The notes under the pieces: model-generated
Seen by the model: only the letters and a program-made list of their open reading frames with translations
The model's database searches: none
What the model was told of the DNA's origin: nothing
Shown here: piece after piece, positions 53,162 through 62,995 of the stretch
Layout of the letters: every line of letters begins with the position of its first letter
Position numbering within the stretch: the first letter of the stretch is position 1
Origin: Mesorhizobium ventifaucium
GTDB taxonomy: Bacteria > Pseudomonadota > Alphaproteobacteria > Rhizobiales > Rhizobiaceae
Direction of reading: 5' to 3'
DNA length: 64,000 bases
Assembly: GCF_935822925.1 (NCBI RefSeq)
Contig: NZ_CAKXZS010000005.1
Location: 26,348 to 90,347, forward strand
Translations under genes and position numbers: made by a program

Positions 53162-53419
53162 ATGACCAGAACTGACGAAAATCTTATCATGACCAGCGGC
53201 GAATTCGCGCATCTCGGCGAAGGCTCGGTCGCCTATCTCAGGAAAATCTCGAGCGACGATCTGCGCGGCCGTTTCCCGGGCCTCGGCGAAATCGCGCCCG
53301 GGCTGGAATTGTGGGCCCTGTTTGCCGCCAACGGCCAGCCGATCCTGCTTTCGGACGCTCGCGACCGGGCGCTGGCCGGCGCCCTGGAAAACGACCTGAC
53401 CCCAGTCTCCATCCACTAA
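53162..53419 (+). CDS. DUF1150 protein
   Basis: An 85-residue protein; SVAYLRKISSDDL and LELWALFAANGQPILLSDAR are the DUF1150 signature. AAGGAGG precedes the ATG. It regularly follows hsp20 in alphaproteobacteria and is probably stress-linked, but its role is unknown. Confidence 0.92.
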   Translation: MTRTDENLIMTSGEFAHLGEGSVAYLRKISSDDLRGRFPGLGEIAPGLELWALFAANGQPILLSDARDRALAGALENDLTPVSIH

Positions 53420-53513
53420 GTCGCCATCTACTAACAATACGGCGCAGCGATCTGGTTAGAAACGGACGGGGCCGCTCGCGGCGGCCCAATTAACGGAACT
53501 GATCGAACAAGCT

Positions 53514-53978
53514 TCAGGCCGCGTGCGAGGCTTGCGTATCCGATAAAAGCGCATGGATCGCGGCGGCGTCGCGGGTGCCCCTGATCTTGGCCACTGTGTC
53601 GGCGTCGCGCAGCACCCGCGCGATGCGCGACAGCGCCTTGAGATGGTCGGCGCCGGCGCCTTCGGGCGCCAAAAGCAGGAACACCAGATCGACCGGCTGG
53701 TCGTCCAGCGCCTCGAAATCGACCGGCGTCTCCAGCCGGGCGAAAACCCCGGCGATCCGCTTCACCCCGGCCAGCTTGCCATGCGGAATGGCAATGCCGT
53801 TGCCGACACCGGTCGAGCCCAGCCGTTCACGCTGCAGGATGGTGTCGAACACCTCCCGCTCCGGAATGCCGGCAATCGCCGCCGCCCTTTCGGACAGCAT
53901 TTGCAGCAGTTGCTTCTTGGAGTTCGCCTTCAACGCCGGCAAGATTGCCGGAACGTTGATAAGATCGCTCAGGTCCAT
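53514..53978 (-). CDS. ptsN: PTS IIA-like nitrogen regulatory protein PtsN
   Basis: EIIA-Ntr of the regulatory phosphotransferase system, 154 residues. The phosphorylated His lies in GIAIPHGKL (near residue 66), and ARLETPVDFEALDDQPVDLV follows. It links nitrogen and potassium status; in other proteobacteria PtsN acts on KdpD, which is also in this window. It sits downstream of hpf and rpoN in the classical order. Confidence 0.96.
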   Translation of the reverse strand: MDLSDLINVPAILPALKANSKKQLLQMLSERAAAIAGIPEREVFDTILQRERLGSTGVGNGIAIPHGKLAGVKRIAGVFARLETPVDFEALDDQPVDLVFLLLAPEGAGADHLKALSRIARVLRDADTVAKIRGTRDAAAIHALLSDTQASHAA

Positions 53979-54061
53979 ACTTGAAATCCCTTGTTCGCCT
54001 GCCGTCGCCAGCCCTCACTCGCGCGTGCGACTGGTGCCTTATCCCAGTGCGGCTTTGGCCG

Positions 54062-54646
54062 TCACCCCTGCGCGACCTTGGTCGTAGACGGGTCGATCCA
54101 GCCGATGTTTCCGTCCGGCCGGCGATAGACGATATTGAGATGCTCGTTTCCGGCGTTGCGGAAGACGAGAACCGGGCTGTCCTTGGTGTCGAGTTCGATC
54201 ACGGCTGACGCCACCGACATGGTCCGCAGCGTCATGGTTGATTCGGCGACGATGGCTGGCGCGAAATTCTCCGGTATTTCTTCGTCATCGTCGGCAAGCG
54301 GCGCCATCACCGTATAGGCGACGTCGGTGGGTTCGCCATTGGCGTTGCCTGAATTATGCGACTTCAACCGACGCTTGTAGCGGCGAAGGCGGGTCTCGAG
54401 GCGATCCGCCGCCGCCTCGAAAGCGAGCGTCGGGTCCTGCGCTTCACCGGTCGCCTGCAGCGAAGCGCCGGAATCCAGCCGGATCATGCAATCGGACGTG
54501 TAGCGCGACCCGGATTTGACGACTACAATTTGCCCTGAAAAGCCCCGATCGAAATATTTCCCGATCACTTCTCCGACACGGTCGTTGATGCGCGTACGGA
54601 ACGCATCGCCGATATCCATGTGTTTTCCTGATATGCGCAGTGTCAT
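54062..54646 (-). CDS. hpf: Ribosome hibernation promoting factor, long form
   Basis: A 194-residue long-form HPF that pairs 70S ribosomes into 100S dimers. The N-terminal RaiA-like domain (about residues 1-100; LRISGKHMDIGDAFRTRIND) is followed by an acidic linker and the C-terminal dimerisation domain (VIELDTKDSPVLVFRNAGNE, then NIVYRRPDGNIGWIDP). It lies 286 bp after rpoN. Confidence 0.95.
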   Translation of the reverse strand: MTLRISGKHMDIGDAFRTRINDRVGEVIGKYFDRGFSGQIVVVKSGSRYTSDCMIRLDSGASLQATGEAQDPTLAFEAAADRLETRLRRYKRRLKSHNSGNANGEPTDVAYTVMAPLADDDEEIPENFAPAIVAESTMTLRTMSVASAVIELDTKDSPVLVFRNAGNEHLNIVYRRPDGNIGWIDPSTTKVAQG

Positions 54647-54932
54647 CTGAATACTGACCTTCCTTGCTCAGGCTTCAAACTGTCCCGAGTTTATACCCGT
54701 GGTCTGAGCGCACAAGCTTTGCGGCGTCACTTGCGCCGATTTAAATCCGAACTTTTCCGATTGATCACAAGCCGCCTTCTTGACCGTCCCGTGGCCAACG
54801 TCGTGACGGACCATCCGCATGCGGGCAGTAGCCCGTCCCATGCGGGCGGGCTTCTAGCCACTTCATTGCGGCTTGTCAATGAAGTGCGAAAGCTGTTGGG
54901 AAGTGCGAAAGCTGTGGAAGTTCCGTCGGAGA

Positions 54933-56459
54933 TCAACGTCCGGCGCTGGCCATAGCGCGTTTTTCACGACGCCGCTGCACCGACGAGGGAATATTCATGC
55001 CCTCCCGATACTTGGCGACCGTGCGCCTGGCGATATCGACGCCGCTTTCCCGCAACATATCCACAATCGCGTCGTCGGAAAGCACGTCGGCAGGTTTCTC
55101 CTCGTCGATCAACTGCTTGATGCGGTCGCGCACCGCTTCCGACGAATGCGCGTCACCGCCACCCGACGAGGCGATCGAGGCGGTGAAGAAATAGCGCAGT
55201 TCGAACACGCCGCGGGGCGTCAGCATGTATTTGTTGGCGGTGACCCGGCTGACGGTCGATTCGTGCATGCCGATGGCGTCGGCCACCGTGCGCAGGTTGA
55301 GCGGCCTCAGGTGACGCACGCCATGGACGAGGAAGGCGTCCTGCTGGCGCACGATTTCTGAGGCAACCTTGAGGATCGTCTTCGCCCGCTGGTCGAGGCT
55401 GCGCGTCAGCCAATTGGCGTTTTGCAGGCATTCCGCCAGGAAATCCTTTTCCGTCTGATTTTTCGCATGCGGCGAAACCCGGGCGAAATAGATATGGTCG
55501 ACCAGCACGCGCGGCAGCGTTTCGGGGTTGAGTTCGATCACCCAACTCCCGTCATTGGCCGCACGCACTTCGACATCGGCGATGATCGCGTCGCTGGCGC
55601 CGCCCGAAAACGCCATCCCCGGGCGCGGATCGAGCGCACGTATCTCGGCCAGCATGTCGAGCAGATCCTCCTCATCGACCCCACAAATCCGTTTCAGGGT
55701 CAGGAAATCGCGCCGGGCCAGGAGTTCGAGATTGGCAATCAAAGCCTTCATCGCAGGGTCGAGACGGTCGCGGACGGCAAGCTGCAGCGACAGGCATTCG
55801 GCGAGGTCGCGGGCAAACATGCCGGTGGGCTCGAATGTCTGGCAGACGGCGAGTGCATTTGCCACCGCCGCTCTGTCGGTGCCGAGACGGGCGGCGATCT
55901 CAGCCATGTCGGCGCGCATGTAGCCGGCCTCGTCGAGGCCATCGGCCAGTTCGCTGGCGATCAGGCGTGCTGCCGGGTCGGCGAAGGCCAGCGCAACTTG
56001 TTCGGCGACATGCTCGCGCAGCGTGATGGCTCCGGCCGCCATGTCTCCGACGTCAAAACCGTCGGAAGAGGATGCCGAACCATTGCCGGATGCCGATTTC
56101 CACTGGGCCGTCAGGTCGGGACCGAGCCGCTCGCTGGTGCCGGGATCGTCGGGAAACAGGTTTTCCAGCGAAGTATCGAGCTTTTCCGAGATCGCCTCGG
56201 CGCTCCACGCCGTGTCCTTCTCGAACCAGTCGCCGGCGGTGGCCGTTTCCGGCGCGGCATCGATCTTCTGTGCCTGGTCGCTGACGGCATCGTCCTGCGG
56301 CTCGGCACGCTCGAGCAAAGGATTGCGCTCGATCTCGTCGTCGATGAAGCGTTCCAGCTCGATGTGGGTGAACTGCAGCAGCCGTATCGACTGCATGAGT
56401 TGCGGCGTCATCACCAGCGACTGGGACTGTCGTAGCTGTAGTTTTGCCGCCAACGCCAT
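54933..56459 (-). CDS. rpoN: RNA polymerase sigma-54 factor
   Basis: A 508-residue sigma factor needed for nitrogen-regulated promoters. Region I is the Gln/Leu-rich start LQLRQSQSLVMTPQLMQSIR; an acidic linker follows (about 50-130), then the core-binding domain, the helix-turn-helix (HESTVSRVTANKYMLTPRGV) and the RpoN box ARRTVAKYREGMNIPSS (near residues 477-493). It follows lptB on the same strand. Confidence 0.97.
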   Translation of the reverse strand: MALAAKLQLRQSQSLVMTPQLMQSIRLLQFTHIELERFIDDEIERNPLLERAEPQDDAVSDQAQKIDAAPETATAGDWFEKDTAWSAEAISEKLDTSLENLFPDDPGTSERLGPDLTAQWKSASGNGSASSSDGFDVGDMAAGAITLREHVAEQVALAFADPAARLIASELADGLDEAGYMRADMAEIAARLGTDRAAVANALAVCQTFEPTGMFARDLAECLSLQLAVRDRLDPAMKALIANLELLARRDFLTLKRICGVDEEDLLDMLAEIRALDPRPGMAFSGGASDAIIADVEVRAANDGSWVIELNPETLPRVLVDHIYFARVSPHAKNQTEKDFLAECLQNANWLTRSLDQRAKTILKVASEIVRQQDAFLVHGVRHLRPLNLRTVADAIGMHESTVSRVTANKYMLTPRGVFELRYFFTASIASSGGGDAHSSEAVRDRIKQLIDEEKPADVLSDDAIVDMLRESGVDIARRTVAKYREGMNIPSSVQRRREKRAMASAGR

Positions 56460-56650
56460 GGTTCGGTTTCAAACGCCCTGTCTACGCGTCCGGACTGCCG
56501 GAAGGAGTTGGGCATAGAAACTGGCCCGGCTTTTGCTTGTCAAGGCGACGGCGATCAAAACTCGCCTGTCCGTGCGTATTCCGACGAGAAATCGAAGAAA
56601 AAGCTCCGCCTCGCGTCAAAAACCGCGTTTGGACAGAAATTTCACGCTCA

Positions 56651-56780
56651 ATGCATGTCGCGCAAAAGCATGCCCTCGGGCTTGAACCAAGGGTGCGCAG
56701 CGGTTTTGCGATAACGACATGCACAAGAAACAAGAACTTAAAAGCGCGTCGCATGAATCCCTTCAAATGCGACGCGCTTT
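56651..56780. repeat. Family B palindromic repeat with extended flank
   Basis: GCATGTCG ... CGACATGC ends bracket 56651-56727, with GGTGCGCAGCGGTTTTGCGA inside. It continues as ACAAGAACTTAAAAGCGCGT and the hairpin AAGCGCGTCGCAT ... ATGCGACGCGCTT (56749-56779). The same flank follows the copies at 22388-22440 in reverse. It fills most of the gap between rpoN and lptB. Confidence 0.8.
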
Positions 56781-57597
56781 AGAGTGTAAACCCCTCACCC
56801 AGATAAAGCCGCCGCACATCCGGGTTTGCGACCACTTCGTCGGCCCGGCCATGGGTCAGCACCTGGCCGGCATGGATGATGTAGGCGCGGTCGATCAGGC
56901 CGAGCGTCTCGCGGACATTGTGATCGGTGATGAGCACGCCGATGCCGCGCGCCGTCAGATGGCGCACCAGTTGCTGGATGTCGGCGACGGCGATCGGATC
57001 GATGCCGGCGAAAGGCTCGTCGAGCAGCATGTATGCGGGGCGGGTCGCCAGGGCGCGCGCGATTTCAAGGCGCCGCCGCTCGCCGCCGGAAAGCGACAGC
57101 GACGGGGCCTTGCGCAGATGGCTGATGTGAAACTCCTCGAGCAGTTCGTCGAGAATGCGTTCGCGCTCCTTGCGGCTCTTTTCGACCACTTCGAGCACGG
57201 CACGGATGTTTTGCTCGACGCTCAAGCCGCGAAAGATCGACGCCTCCTGCGGAAGGTAGCCGATGCCGAGGCGGGCGCGGCGGTACATCGGCATCGAGGT
57301 GACATCAAAGCCGTCGATTTCGATCGTGCCTTCATCGACCGGCACCAGGCCGGTGACCATGTAGAAGCAGGTGGTCTTGCCGGCGCCGTTGGGCCCGAGC
57401 AGTCCGACCGCCTCACCGGCGCGCACGCCGATCGTCACGCCGCTGACGACTTTGCGGCCCTTGTAGCTCTTGGTCAGCCCTTTGGCGATCAAGGTTCCCT
57501 TGAATTTTACCTGATCGAGGTTAATCGCGGCCGGCGCCGCAAGTTTGCTGGCGGCGCGTCCTCGAAGACGCGCCATCAGCGGTGCTACGTCGACCAT
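56779..57597 (-). CDS. lptB: LPS export ABC transporter ATPase LptB
   Basis: The 272-residue ATPase that powers LPS export with LptFG. Walker A is GPNGAGKTT (near residues 68-76), the signature [18 protein letters not shown], and Walker [14 protein letters not shown] 30-residue N-terminal extension precedes the domain compared with E. coli. ATG 57597 shares one base with the lptA stop. Its stop abuts a dispersed repeat. Confidence 0.97.
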   Translation of the reverse strand: MVDVAPLMARLRGRAASKLAAPAAINLDQVKFKGTLIAKGLTKSYKGRKVVSGVTIGVRAGEAVGLLGPNGAGKTTCFYMVTGLVPVDEGTIEIDGFDVTSMPMYRRARLGIGYLPQEASIFRGLSVEQNIRAVLEVVEKSRKERERILDELLEEFHISHLRKAPSLSLSGGERRRLEIARALATRPAYMLLDEPFAGIDPIAVADIQQLVRHLTARGIGVLITDHNVRETLGLIDRAYIIHAGQVLTHGRADEVVANPDVRRLYLGEGFTL

Positions 57598-58226
57598 CAG
57601 GGGTTCGCCGCTCCCGAATTCGCCGGCGGCGTTATCGACATCATGACGCGTCCACCGCCGCAGGGGTCAACCTGGGCCAGACCGCTCTTCATCTGCACGG
57701 TCAGCTTGCAGCCGACCAGTACATTGTCGCCTTGCGAGAGCACGACCTTGCTGCCTGAAAGCACCAGCACTTCCGTCTTCATGTCGAAGGTGCCGCTGTC
57801 GCCGGTGGCGACTTGGTCGTCCGATTTGATATAGACCTTGTTGGCGACCTCCAGACGGTCGATGTCGGCCGAGCCGGTCATCGCGGCACCTGCGGCCTGC
57901 TCACCCTTGGCGGCAGCGTCGGCGTCCTTGACGTAATAGACCGTCATCTTGCCGGCCTTGAGCAAGGTCGGACCCTGGACGACGCTGACATTGCCTGTGA
58001 ACACGGCGACGCTGTCCGCCTGGCGGACCTCGAGCTTGTCGCTTTCGATCTGGATGGGCTTGTCGCCTGACAGTTTGAGGCCCGACAGCTGGCTGGTGGT
58101 CCTGGACTGCGCCAGAGCCGGCGCCGCCGCCAAAGCCAGCCCCAAAGCCAGCCCCAGGGCGGCCAGCCCAACAGCCGGCAACGCCGAAGCCGCGGCCACG
58201 AGCCGTGTCGAACTACTGAACCGCAT
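57597..58226 (-). CDS. lptA: LPS transport periplasmic protein LptA
   Basis: Periplasmic bridge protein of 209 residues. The signal peptide (about 1-40) is unusually long and alanine-rich ([20 protein letters not shown]). The OstA/LptA beta-jellyroll follows: [20 protein letters not shown] and [12 protein letters not shown]. It overlaps lptC by 14 bp and lptB by one. Confidence 0.93.
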   Translation of the reverse strand: MRFSSSTRLVAAASALPAVGLAALGLALGLALAAAPALAQSRTTSQLSGLKLSGDKPIQIESDKLEVRQADSVAVFTGNVSVVQGPTLLKAGKMTVYYVKDADAAAKGEQAAGAAMTGSADIDRLEVANKVYIKSDDQVATGDSGTFDMKTEVLVLSGSKVVLSQGDNVLVGCKLTVQMKSGLAQVDPCGGGRVMMSITPPANSGAANP

Positions 58227-58926
58227 TGGATTCTCCGCTCATTGCCTCTGCCGCCTTCAAGCTGGCGGGATCGATGTTAACACGCACTCTGTTCTCGAAA
58301 ACCACGATCTTGCCGTTGTCCTGGACAGACATCGAATCCGCGGTAATCCGCGACCCGCCACGGCTGACGTCGACCGGATCATTCGTCTTCATAGTGCCTT
58401 TGCCCATGTCGAGAAAGACCGATTTGAACTTTGCCGCCAAGCCATCTGTGGTGGTTATGGTGACATCGCTGGTCAGGCTCATCGTGTTGCCATCACGATT
58501 GAAGGTACCGTGCGGGGCATTGATGGCCGCCACATTTTCGGTTGATATCGGCAGCTTGGCGTCGATACCCTCCAGATTGATGATGCCTTGCTTGCTCACG
58601 TCCTGTATGGCCCGCAAAGCCGTCATGGAATAGGGCAGCTTCTGCTTGGTGAACCCGTTGAGCTTGGGGTTGGCCATCACCAGCTTGCCATTGGCGAATG
58701 CGCTGGCATCGGCCTGGACCTGGATTGAGCCAGGCGCCACGAGATAGGAATAGACCGGGACGGCGACCGCAATCGCGGCAGCGGTCAGCGGCACCGCCAG
58801 CTTCAAGATACGCACGCGGCGCGAGTGGCGCTGGGCGATGCCGAAGGCGTCGACTCGCGCCGGGCCTACGTCCGGGGGAGCCAACCCCGTCTCGGTGTTG
58901 GTCGGTTCGATCGGTCGCGCTAACAT
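58213..58926 (-). CDS. lptC: LPS export protein LptC
   Basis: A 237-residue protein with a cytoplasmic N-terminal part, one transmembrane helix (LAVPLTAAAIAVAVPVYSYL, near residues 43-62) and a periplasmic beta-jellyroll that hands LPS to LptA. It is first of the lptC-lptA-lptB-rpoN run, the standard alphaproteobacterial order. Confidence 0.9.
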   Translation of the reverse strand: MLARPIEPTNTETGLAPPDVGPARVDAFGIAQRHSRRVRILKLAVPLTAAAIAVAVPVYSYLVAPGSIQVQADASAFANGKLVMANPKLNGFTKQKLPYSMTALRAIQDVSKQGIINLEGIDAKLPISTENVAAINAPHGTFNRDGNTMSLTSDVTITTTDGLAAKFKSVFLDMGKGTMKTNDPVDVSRGGSRITADSMSVQDNGKIVVFENRVRVNIDPASLKAAEAMSGESNAVQ

Positions 58927-59247
58927 AACTGCTTTCTTTTAAACCCCTGCCGCCAAGCACCCCTATAGGTGGGATGCCGGCGCCCTCAAGCAAGCACAAG
59001 CGGAGGAAAACCGCAAAAGTGTGACGGTTGCTGTTGCACAAACGAAAATGAAACCGGCACAACTTGCACGTCATACCAGATACGGGCCGACAGCGTTAGG
59101 GGCTGTGGATTGGTCTTTTATGTTGTCTCGAAACGTCGGCTCGCCAACGTCGAGACCTTGTCTTTGGCACAAGCTCGTCAGGAATCGGTAGCCGGGCGCG
59201 GGCGGTTGCTTTAAAAGCATCTGCTCCCACCGACTATGAGGCTGACC
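58927..59247. other. Divergent promoter region lptC/sppA
   Basis: 321 bp between lptC (minus) and sppA (plus). The open frames here are not gene-like. Many alphaproteobacteria carry rnd or kdsD upstream of lptC; neither is here. No repeat or strong hairpin seen. Confidence 0.5.
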
Positions 59248-60201
59248 ATGGTACTGAGAGCCGACGACCTGATCGACCGCCGCCGCTTGCGCCGCAAGCT
59301 GACATTCTGGCGCGTTGCAGCGCTTGTTGTCGCAGCAGCCGGGCTGATTGCCTTTTCGACCTGGATTTACGGCGACGACTTCACTGGCGCGGCGGTCGAC
59401 CATATCGCCAAGGTCAAGATCGAGGGCACCATCACCGAAGACGAAGACCTGATCAAGCAATTGGAGGCCATCCGTGAATCCTCGAGGGTGAAAGCTGTGA
59501 TCCTGTCGATCGATTCACCGGGCGGCACCACCGTCGGGGGCGAATCGATCTACGAGGCAGTGCGCAAGCTGGCCGCCGACAAGCCGGTGGTGGCCGAGGT
59601 CGGCACGCTGGCCGCATCGGCGGGCTACATGATCGCCACCGCGGCCGATCATATCGTCGCGCGCAAATCGTCAATCGTCGGCTCGATAGGCGTGCTGATC
59701 CAGTATCCGGACGTCAGCGGCCTTATGGACAAGCTCGGCATCAAGCTCGAGGAAGTGAAATCCTCGCCGTTGAAAGCCTCGCCATCGCCTTTCAAGCCGA
59801 CCAATGACGACGAGCGCACCATGATCCGTAAGCTCATCCTCGACAGCTACGACTGGTTCGTTGGCATCGTCGCCGAACGCCGCAAGATGACCAAGACAGA
59901 GGTGCTGGCGCTGGCCGACGGGTCGATCTTCACCGGCCGGCAGGCCGTTGCCAACAAACTGATCGACGCGGTCGGCGGCGAGGCCGAAGCGATCGACTGG
60001 CTCGCAACCAAGGGCGTTGACGCCAAGCTCAAAGTGGTGGAGTGGAAGGACGCGGAAAGCGGCGGCTTCCTGTTCTCGAAGGCGATGGCGCGAACCATCG
60101 GCAGTGCGCTCGGCCTGCCCGACTATGGCGGCGACATCATTCAAGAGCTTGGTGCCGATCGCTTGTTTCTTGACGGTCTTGTTTCCGTCTGGCACCCTTG
60201 A
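59248..60201 (+). CDS. sppA: Signal peptide peptidase SppA (short form)
   Basis: A 317-residue inner-membrane serine protease that degrades cleaved signal peptides. It has one N-terminal helix (VAALVVAAAGLIAFSTWIYG), SIDSPGGTTVGGESI, the nucleophile Ser in GTLAASAGYMIA and the IVGSIGVLIQ segment; the Lys of the dyad follows near residue 195. GAGG five bases upstream favours ATG 59248 over ATG 59236. It is followed by ihfB, a common pairing. Confidence 0.95.
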   Translation: MVLRADDLIDRRRLRRKLTFWRVAALVVAAAGLIAFSTWIYGDDFTGAAVDHIAKVKIEGTITEDEDLIKQLEAIRESSRVKAVILSIDSPGGTTVGGESIYEAVRKLAADKPVVAEVGTLAASAGYMIATAADHIVARKSSIVGSIGVLIQYPDVSGLMDKLGIKLEEVKSSPLKASPSPFKPTNDDERTMIRKLILDSYDWFVGIVAERRKMTKTEVLALADGSIFTGRQAVANKLIDAVGGEAEAIDWLATKGVDAKLKVVEWKDAESGGFLFSKAMARTIGSALGLPDYGGDIIQELGADRLFLDGLVSVWHP

Positions 60202-60269
60202 GACGAGTGAAAAAGCAAATAAAATCATCCTCATAATTTGACCGCAGTGTTTTCACGGGGAGCCTTCTC

Positions 60270-60554
60270 ATGATCAAATCCGAACTTGTGCAGATCATAG
60301 CCACACGCAACCCGCACCTTTTCCTGCGTGACGTCGAAAACATTGTCGGCGCGATTTTCGACGAGATCACCGACGCGCTTGCCGAAGGCAACCGGGTCGA
60401 GCTGCGCGGTTTCGGCGCTTTCTCGGTGAAAAACCGCCCCGCCCGCACCGGCCGCAATCCGCGTACCGGCGAATCCGTCGAGGTCGAGGAGAAATGGGTG
60501 CCGTTCTTCAAGACCGGCAAGGAATTGCGTGAAAGGCTGAACAGCGGCAAATAA
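60270..60554 (+). CDS. ihfB: Integration host factor subunit beta
   Basis: A 94-residue DNA-bending protein, partner of IhfA. The DNA-binding arm [14 protein letters not shown] (near residues 60-73) and [13 protein letters not shown] are diagnostic. GGGGAG upstream supports the ATG. IHF assists sigma-54 promoters, so its closeness to rpoN is of interest. Confidence 0.97.
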   Translation: MIKSELVQIIATRNPHLFLRDVENIVGAIFDEITDALAEGNRVELRGFGAFSVKNRPARTGRNPRTGESVEVEEKWVPFFKTGKELRERLNSGK

Positions 60555-60636
60555 GCGCCGCGCGGGCTCATCCGCCATGCCGGCCTTTTCAGGTGGGCCC
60601 GGCCTTCGGTAGAGCCCGCCTTCGACAGGAAATTCT

Positions 60637-60969
60637 ATGTTCAATCGTTTCATGCTCATCGTGGTCTTCGTGCCGCTGGCCGTCATTCTGATTGCGCTGG
60701 CGGTCGCCAACCGCGATCCGGTTGCCTTCACCCTGGACCCATTCAACCCCGGCAATCCGGCGCTGACGATGACGCTGCCGCTTTTCATCTTCCTGTTCCT
60801 GGCCCTCGCCGTCGGCATGGTCGTCGGCAGCCTGGCGACCTGGATCAAGCAGGGCCGCTATCGCAAGCTGGCGCGCCAGCGCGGCGTCGAGGCCGAGAAC
60901 TTGCGCCAGGCGGTCAGCCGGGCACCGGCCGCGCAACAAGGCCCCTCCTTGCCGAAGCCGACGAGCTGA
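60637..60969 (+). CDS. LapA-domain (DUF1049) membrane protein
   Basis: A 110-residue protein with two transmembrane helices (FMLIVVFVPLAVILIALAVA and LFIFLFLALAVGMVVGSLAT) and a cytoplasmic basic tail. NRDPVAFTLDPFNP between the helices is the LapA-like pattern. In enteric bacteria LapA works with LapB to set LPS amounts; no lapB is adjacent. It often follows ihfB in alphaproteobacteria. Confidence 0.9.
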   Translation: MFNRFMLIVVFVPLAVILIALAVANRDPVAFTLDPFNPGNPALTMTLPLFIFLFLALAVGMVVGSLATWIKQGRYRKLARQRGVEAENLRQAVSRAPAAQQGPSLPKPTS

Positions 60970-61028
60970 GCCGGAATCGCCGCACGTCCTTTTTGGACGC
61001 GCAAAGGACGCTGTACCATTTTGATTGC

Positions 61029-61072
61029 GCATGAGCTTTGCGGAAAATCGCTTCTGATTTCGCGGTCATGCG
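61029..61072. repeat. Diverged family A palindromic repeat
   Basis: GCATGAGCTTTGCGGAAAAT, then CGCTTCTGATTTCGCGGTCA and TGCG, recognisably related to the unit at 4182 (GCATGAGCTTGTCCGAAAAC). It abuts the 143-bp element. Confidence 0.6.
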
Positions 61073-61075
61073 TCA

Positions 61076-61218
61076 GAGACTGTTTCGAAATTCGCTCTGG
61101 CGAGTCGTATGGTGGTGGTTTCGAGAACCGGCGCGCAGCGGACATTTGGGTCCGTGAGCAGCGGAAGCGCAGAAAACGCCATCAGACGGCCGCCAGAGTA
61201 GAGTTTCCAAACGGTCTC
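61076..61218 (+). ncRNA. 143-bp structured element, copy 2 (possible leader RNA)
   Basis: Same length and order as 22650-22792. Outer arms are GAGACTGTTTCGAAATTC (61076-61093) and GAGTTTCCAAACGGTCTC (61201-61218); inner arms CTCTGGCG (61095-61102) and CGCCAGAG (61191-61198). Relative to copy 1 one C-G pair has become T-A on both sides, and two outer pairs become G-U in RNA. It ends 28 bp before the ornithine cyclodeaminase-like start codon, same strand. Confidence 0.5.
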
Positions 61219-61246
61219 GGGCTTATTTCTCTCGACGGAGTTTCCC

Positions 61247-62210
61247 ATGCTGAGCATTTCGGTGGCCGAGGTCGATCAGGCGCTGACCTTTCCCGGCCTG
61301 GTCGAAACGCTGCGCGCGGCTTTTCGCGATGGCGCGGTACAGCCGGTCAGGCACCACCATACGGTCGAACGGCCCGACGGCGCGGCCTCGACCCTGCTCC
61401 TGATGCCAGCCTGGACCGACTTCAATGCCGCCGGCTCGTCGGCAGGCGGCCATATCGGCGTCAAGATCGTCACGGTGTCGCCCGACAACAACGCCGTAGG
61501 CAAACCCGCGGTGATGGGACTTTACCTCCTGCTCGACGGTGGGACGGGCGAGCCTGAAGCCATGATCGACGGCCAGCGGCTGACGCAGTGGCGCACGGCC
61601 TGTGCCTCGGCGCTCGCCGCCTCCTATCTGGCCCGCGAGGATGCTTCGCGGCTGCTGGTGGTCGGCGCCGGCGCGCTGTCGCCGTTCCTCGCCAGGGCGC
61701 ACTCAGCGGTGCGGCCGATCACCGCCATCCGCATCTGGAACCGCACGCCGGCCAATGCCGAAAAGGTTGCGGCGGAATTGCGCGCCGAGGGCTTTGCGGC
61801 CACCGCCGCGAGCGATCTCGACGCCGAACTCGGCCAGGCCGACATCGTTTCGTCGGCGACGATCACGACCACGCCGCTGATCAAGGGCGCGCTGTTGAAG
61901 CCGGGGACCCATGTCGATCTGGTCGGCGGCTTCACGCCGGCTATGCGGGAAAGCGACGACGATGCGATTGCCCGTGCCCGCGTCTACGTCGATACAAGGG
62001 CAGGCGCCACCAAGGAGGCGGGCGACATCGTGCAGCCGCTGGCCTCGGGCGTGCTGAAGGCGCAAGCCATCGTCGCCGACCTGCATGAATTGGCGCGCGG
62101 CCAGAAGAAGGGCCGTCAGAGCCCCGGTGAGATCACGCTGTTCAAATCGGTCGGCGCAGCCCTCGAAGACCTCGCCGCCGGGATTGCAGTGTACAAGGCA
62201 ATGAAGAGAG

Positions 62211-62224
<14 letters not shown>
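61247..62224 (+). CDS. Ornithine cyclodeaminase/mu-crystallin family protein
   Basis: A 325-residue NAD(P)-binding enzyme of the OCD family, which also includes alanine and imine reductases; the exact substrate is unclear. Features are VGVKIVTVSPDN-like GVKIVTVSPDNN (near residue 72), RLTQWRTACASALAASYLAR and the Rossmann loop LLVVGAGALSPFLARAH. ACGGAG precedes ATG 61247. The last residues RGSRQ and the stop are encoded inside the GCAGTAG repeat that follows, so the original end has been replaced. Confidence 0.93.
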
Positions 62225-62394
<170 letters not shown>

Positions 62395-62431
62395 GGGAAC
62401 GCCTCCGGCGTCATGCCGTTGTTCGGGCGTT

Positions 62432-62917
62432 ATGGAAACACGTGGGTTCCTGTTGTTCTGGTCCATCTTGGCCGCCGTTGTCGCGGCGCTCAGCCTTGGA
62501 CCATCTTTCGCCCATGTCCTGGAATCGGCTCCTCGGCTGACGATATGGTCGTCTTCGCTCTGGCGCGAGGCGACTGTTTTCAACGCCCAGTTCCAGCTGT
62601 TTGGCATCATTGGCGCGCCACTGGACCTCGCCGCGATCGGCTGTCCGGGACTTCTCGCTTGGATGCTGCGCAATGACCGTCCGGCGTTCTGGTACGCGTT
62701 GGCCGCTGCCGTGATCTATGCGGTGTCTCTTGCGATGTGGTTTGCTCTCGTAAAGCCGGCAAACGATATTCTAGCCACCTGGGTGCCTGGACCGATTCCG
62801 GAGAATTTCGAAGCGATCCGGCTGCGCTGGGAAACCGGCCATATGATCGTCGCCGGCTTCAAGTCCGTCGGTTTCGTATTGCTGGTTGTCGCCCTGCTTT
62901 TCATCAAGCGCGGCTGA
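62432..62917 (+). CDS. DUF1772-like membrane protein
   Basis: A 161-residue protein with four transmembrane helices (FLLFWSILAAVVAALSLGPS first, GFKSVGFVLLVVALLFIKRG last). The ending RLRWETGHMIVAGFKSVGF resembles the W..GH motif of DUF1772 (anthrone-oxygenase-like) proteins. No obvious ribosome site; the composite repeat ends 40 bp upstream. Function unknown. Confidence 0.75.
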   Translation: METRGFLLFWSILAAVVAALSLGPSFAHVLESAPRLTIWSSSLWREATVFNAQFQLFGIIGAPLDLAAIGCPGLLAWMLRNDRPAFWYALAAAVIYAVSLAMWFALVKPANDILATWVPGPIPENFEAIRLRWETGHMIVAGFKSVGFVLLVVALLFIKRG

Positions 62918-62995
62918 CCGTTCGGAAATGTCCAGCGCCGCGTTTGTTGCGCCGGTGAATGTGCTGTGGCAGAAGCGGGCCACGTCGCCCCGGAG

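Noticed and set aside
58969..59214. 81-codon plus frame upstream of sppA
   Set aside because: Cys-rich start without domain, no ribosome site; lies in a divergent promoter region.
61021..61557. 178-codon plus frame containing ESYGGGFENR
   Set aside because: Reads through the 143-bp repeat and then out of frame through the cyclodeaminase gene; the repeat has different frames in its two copies.
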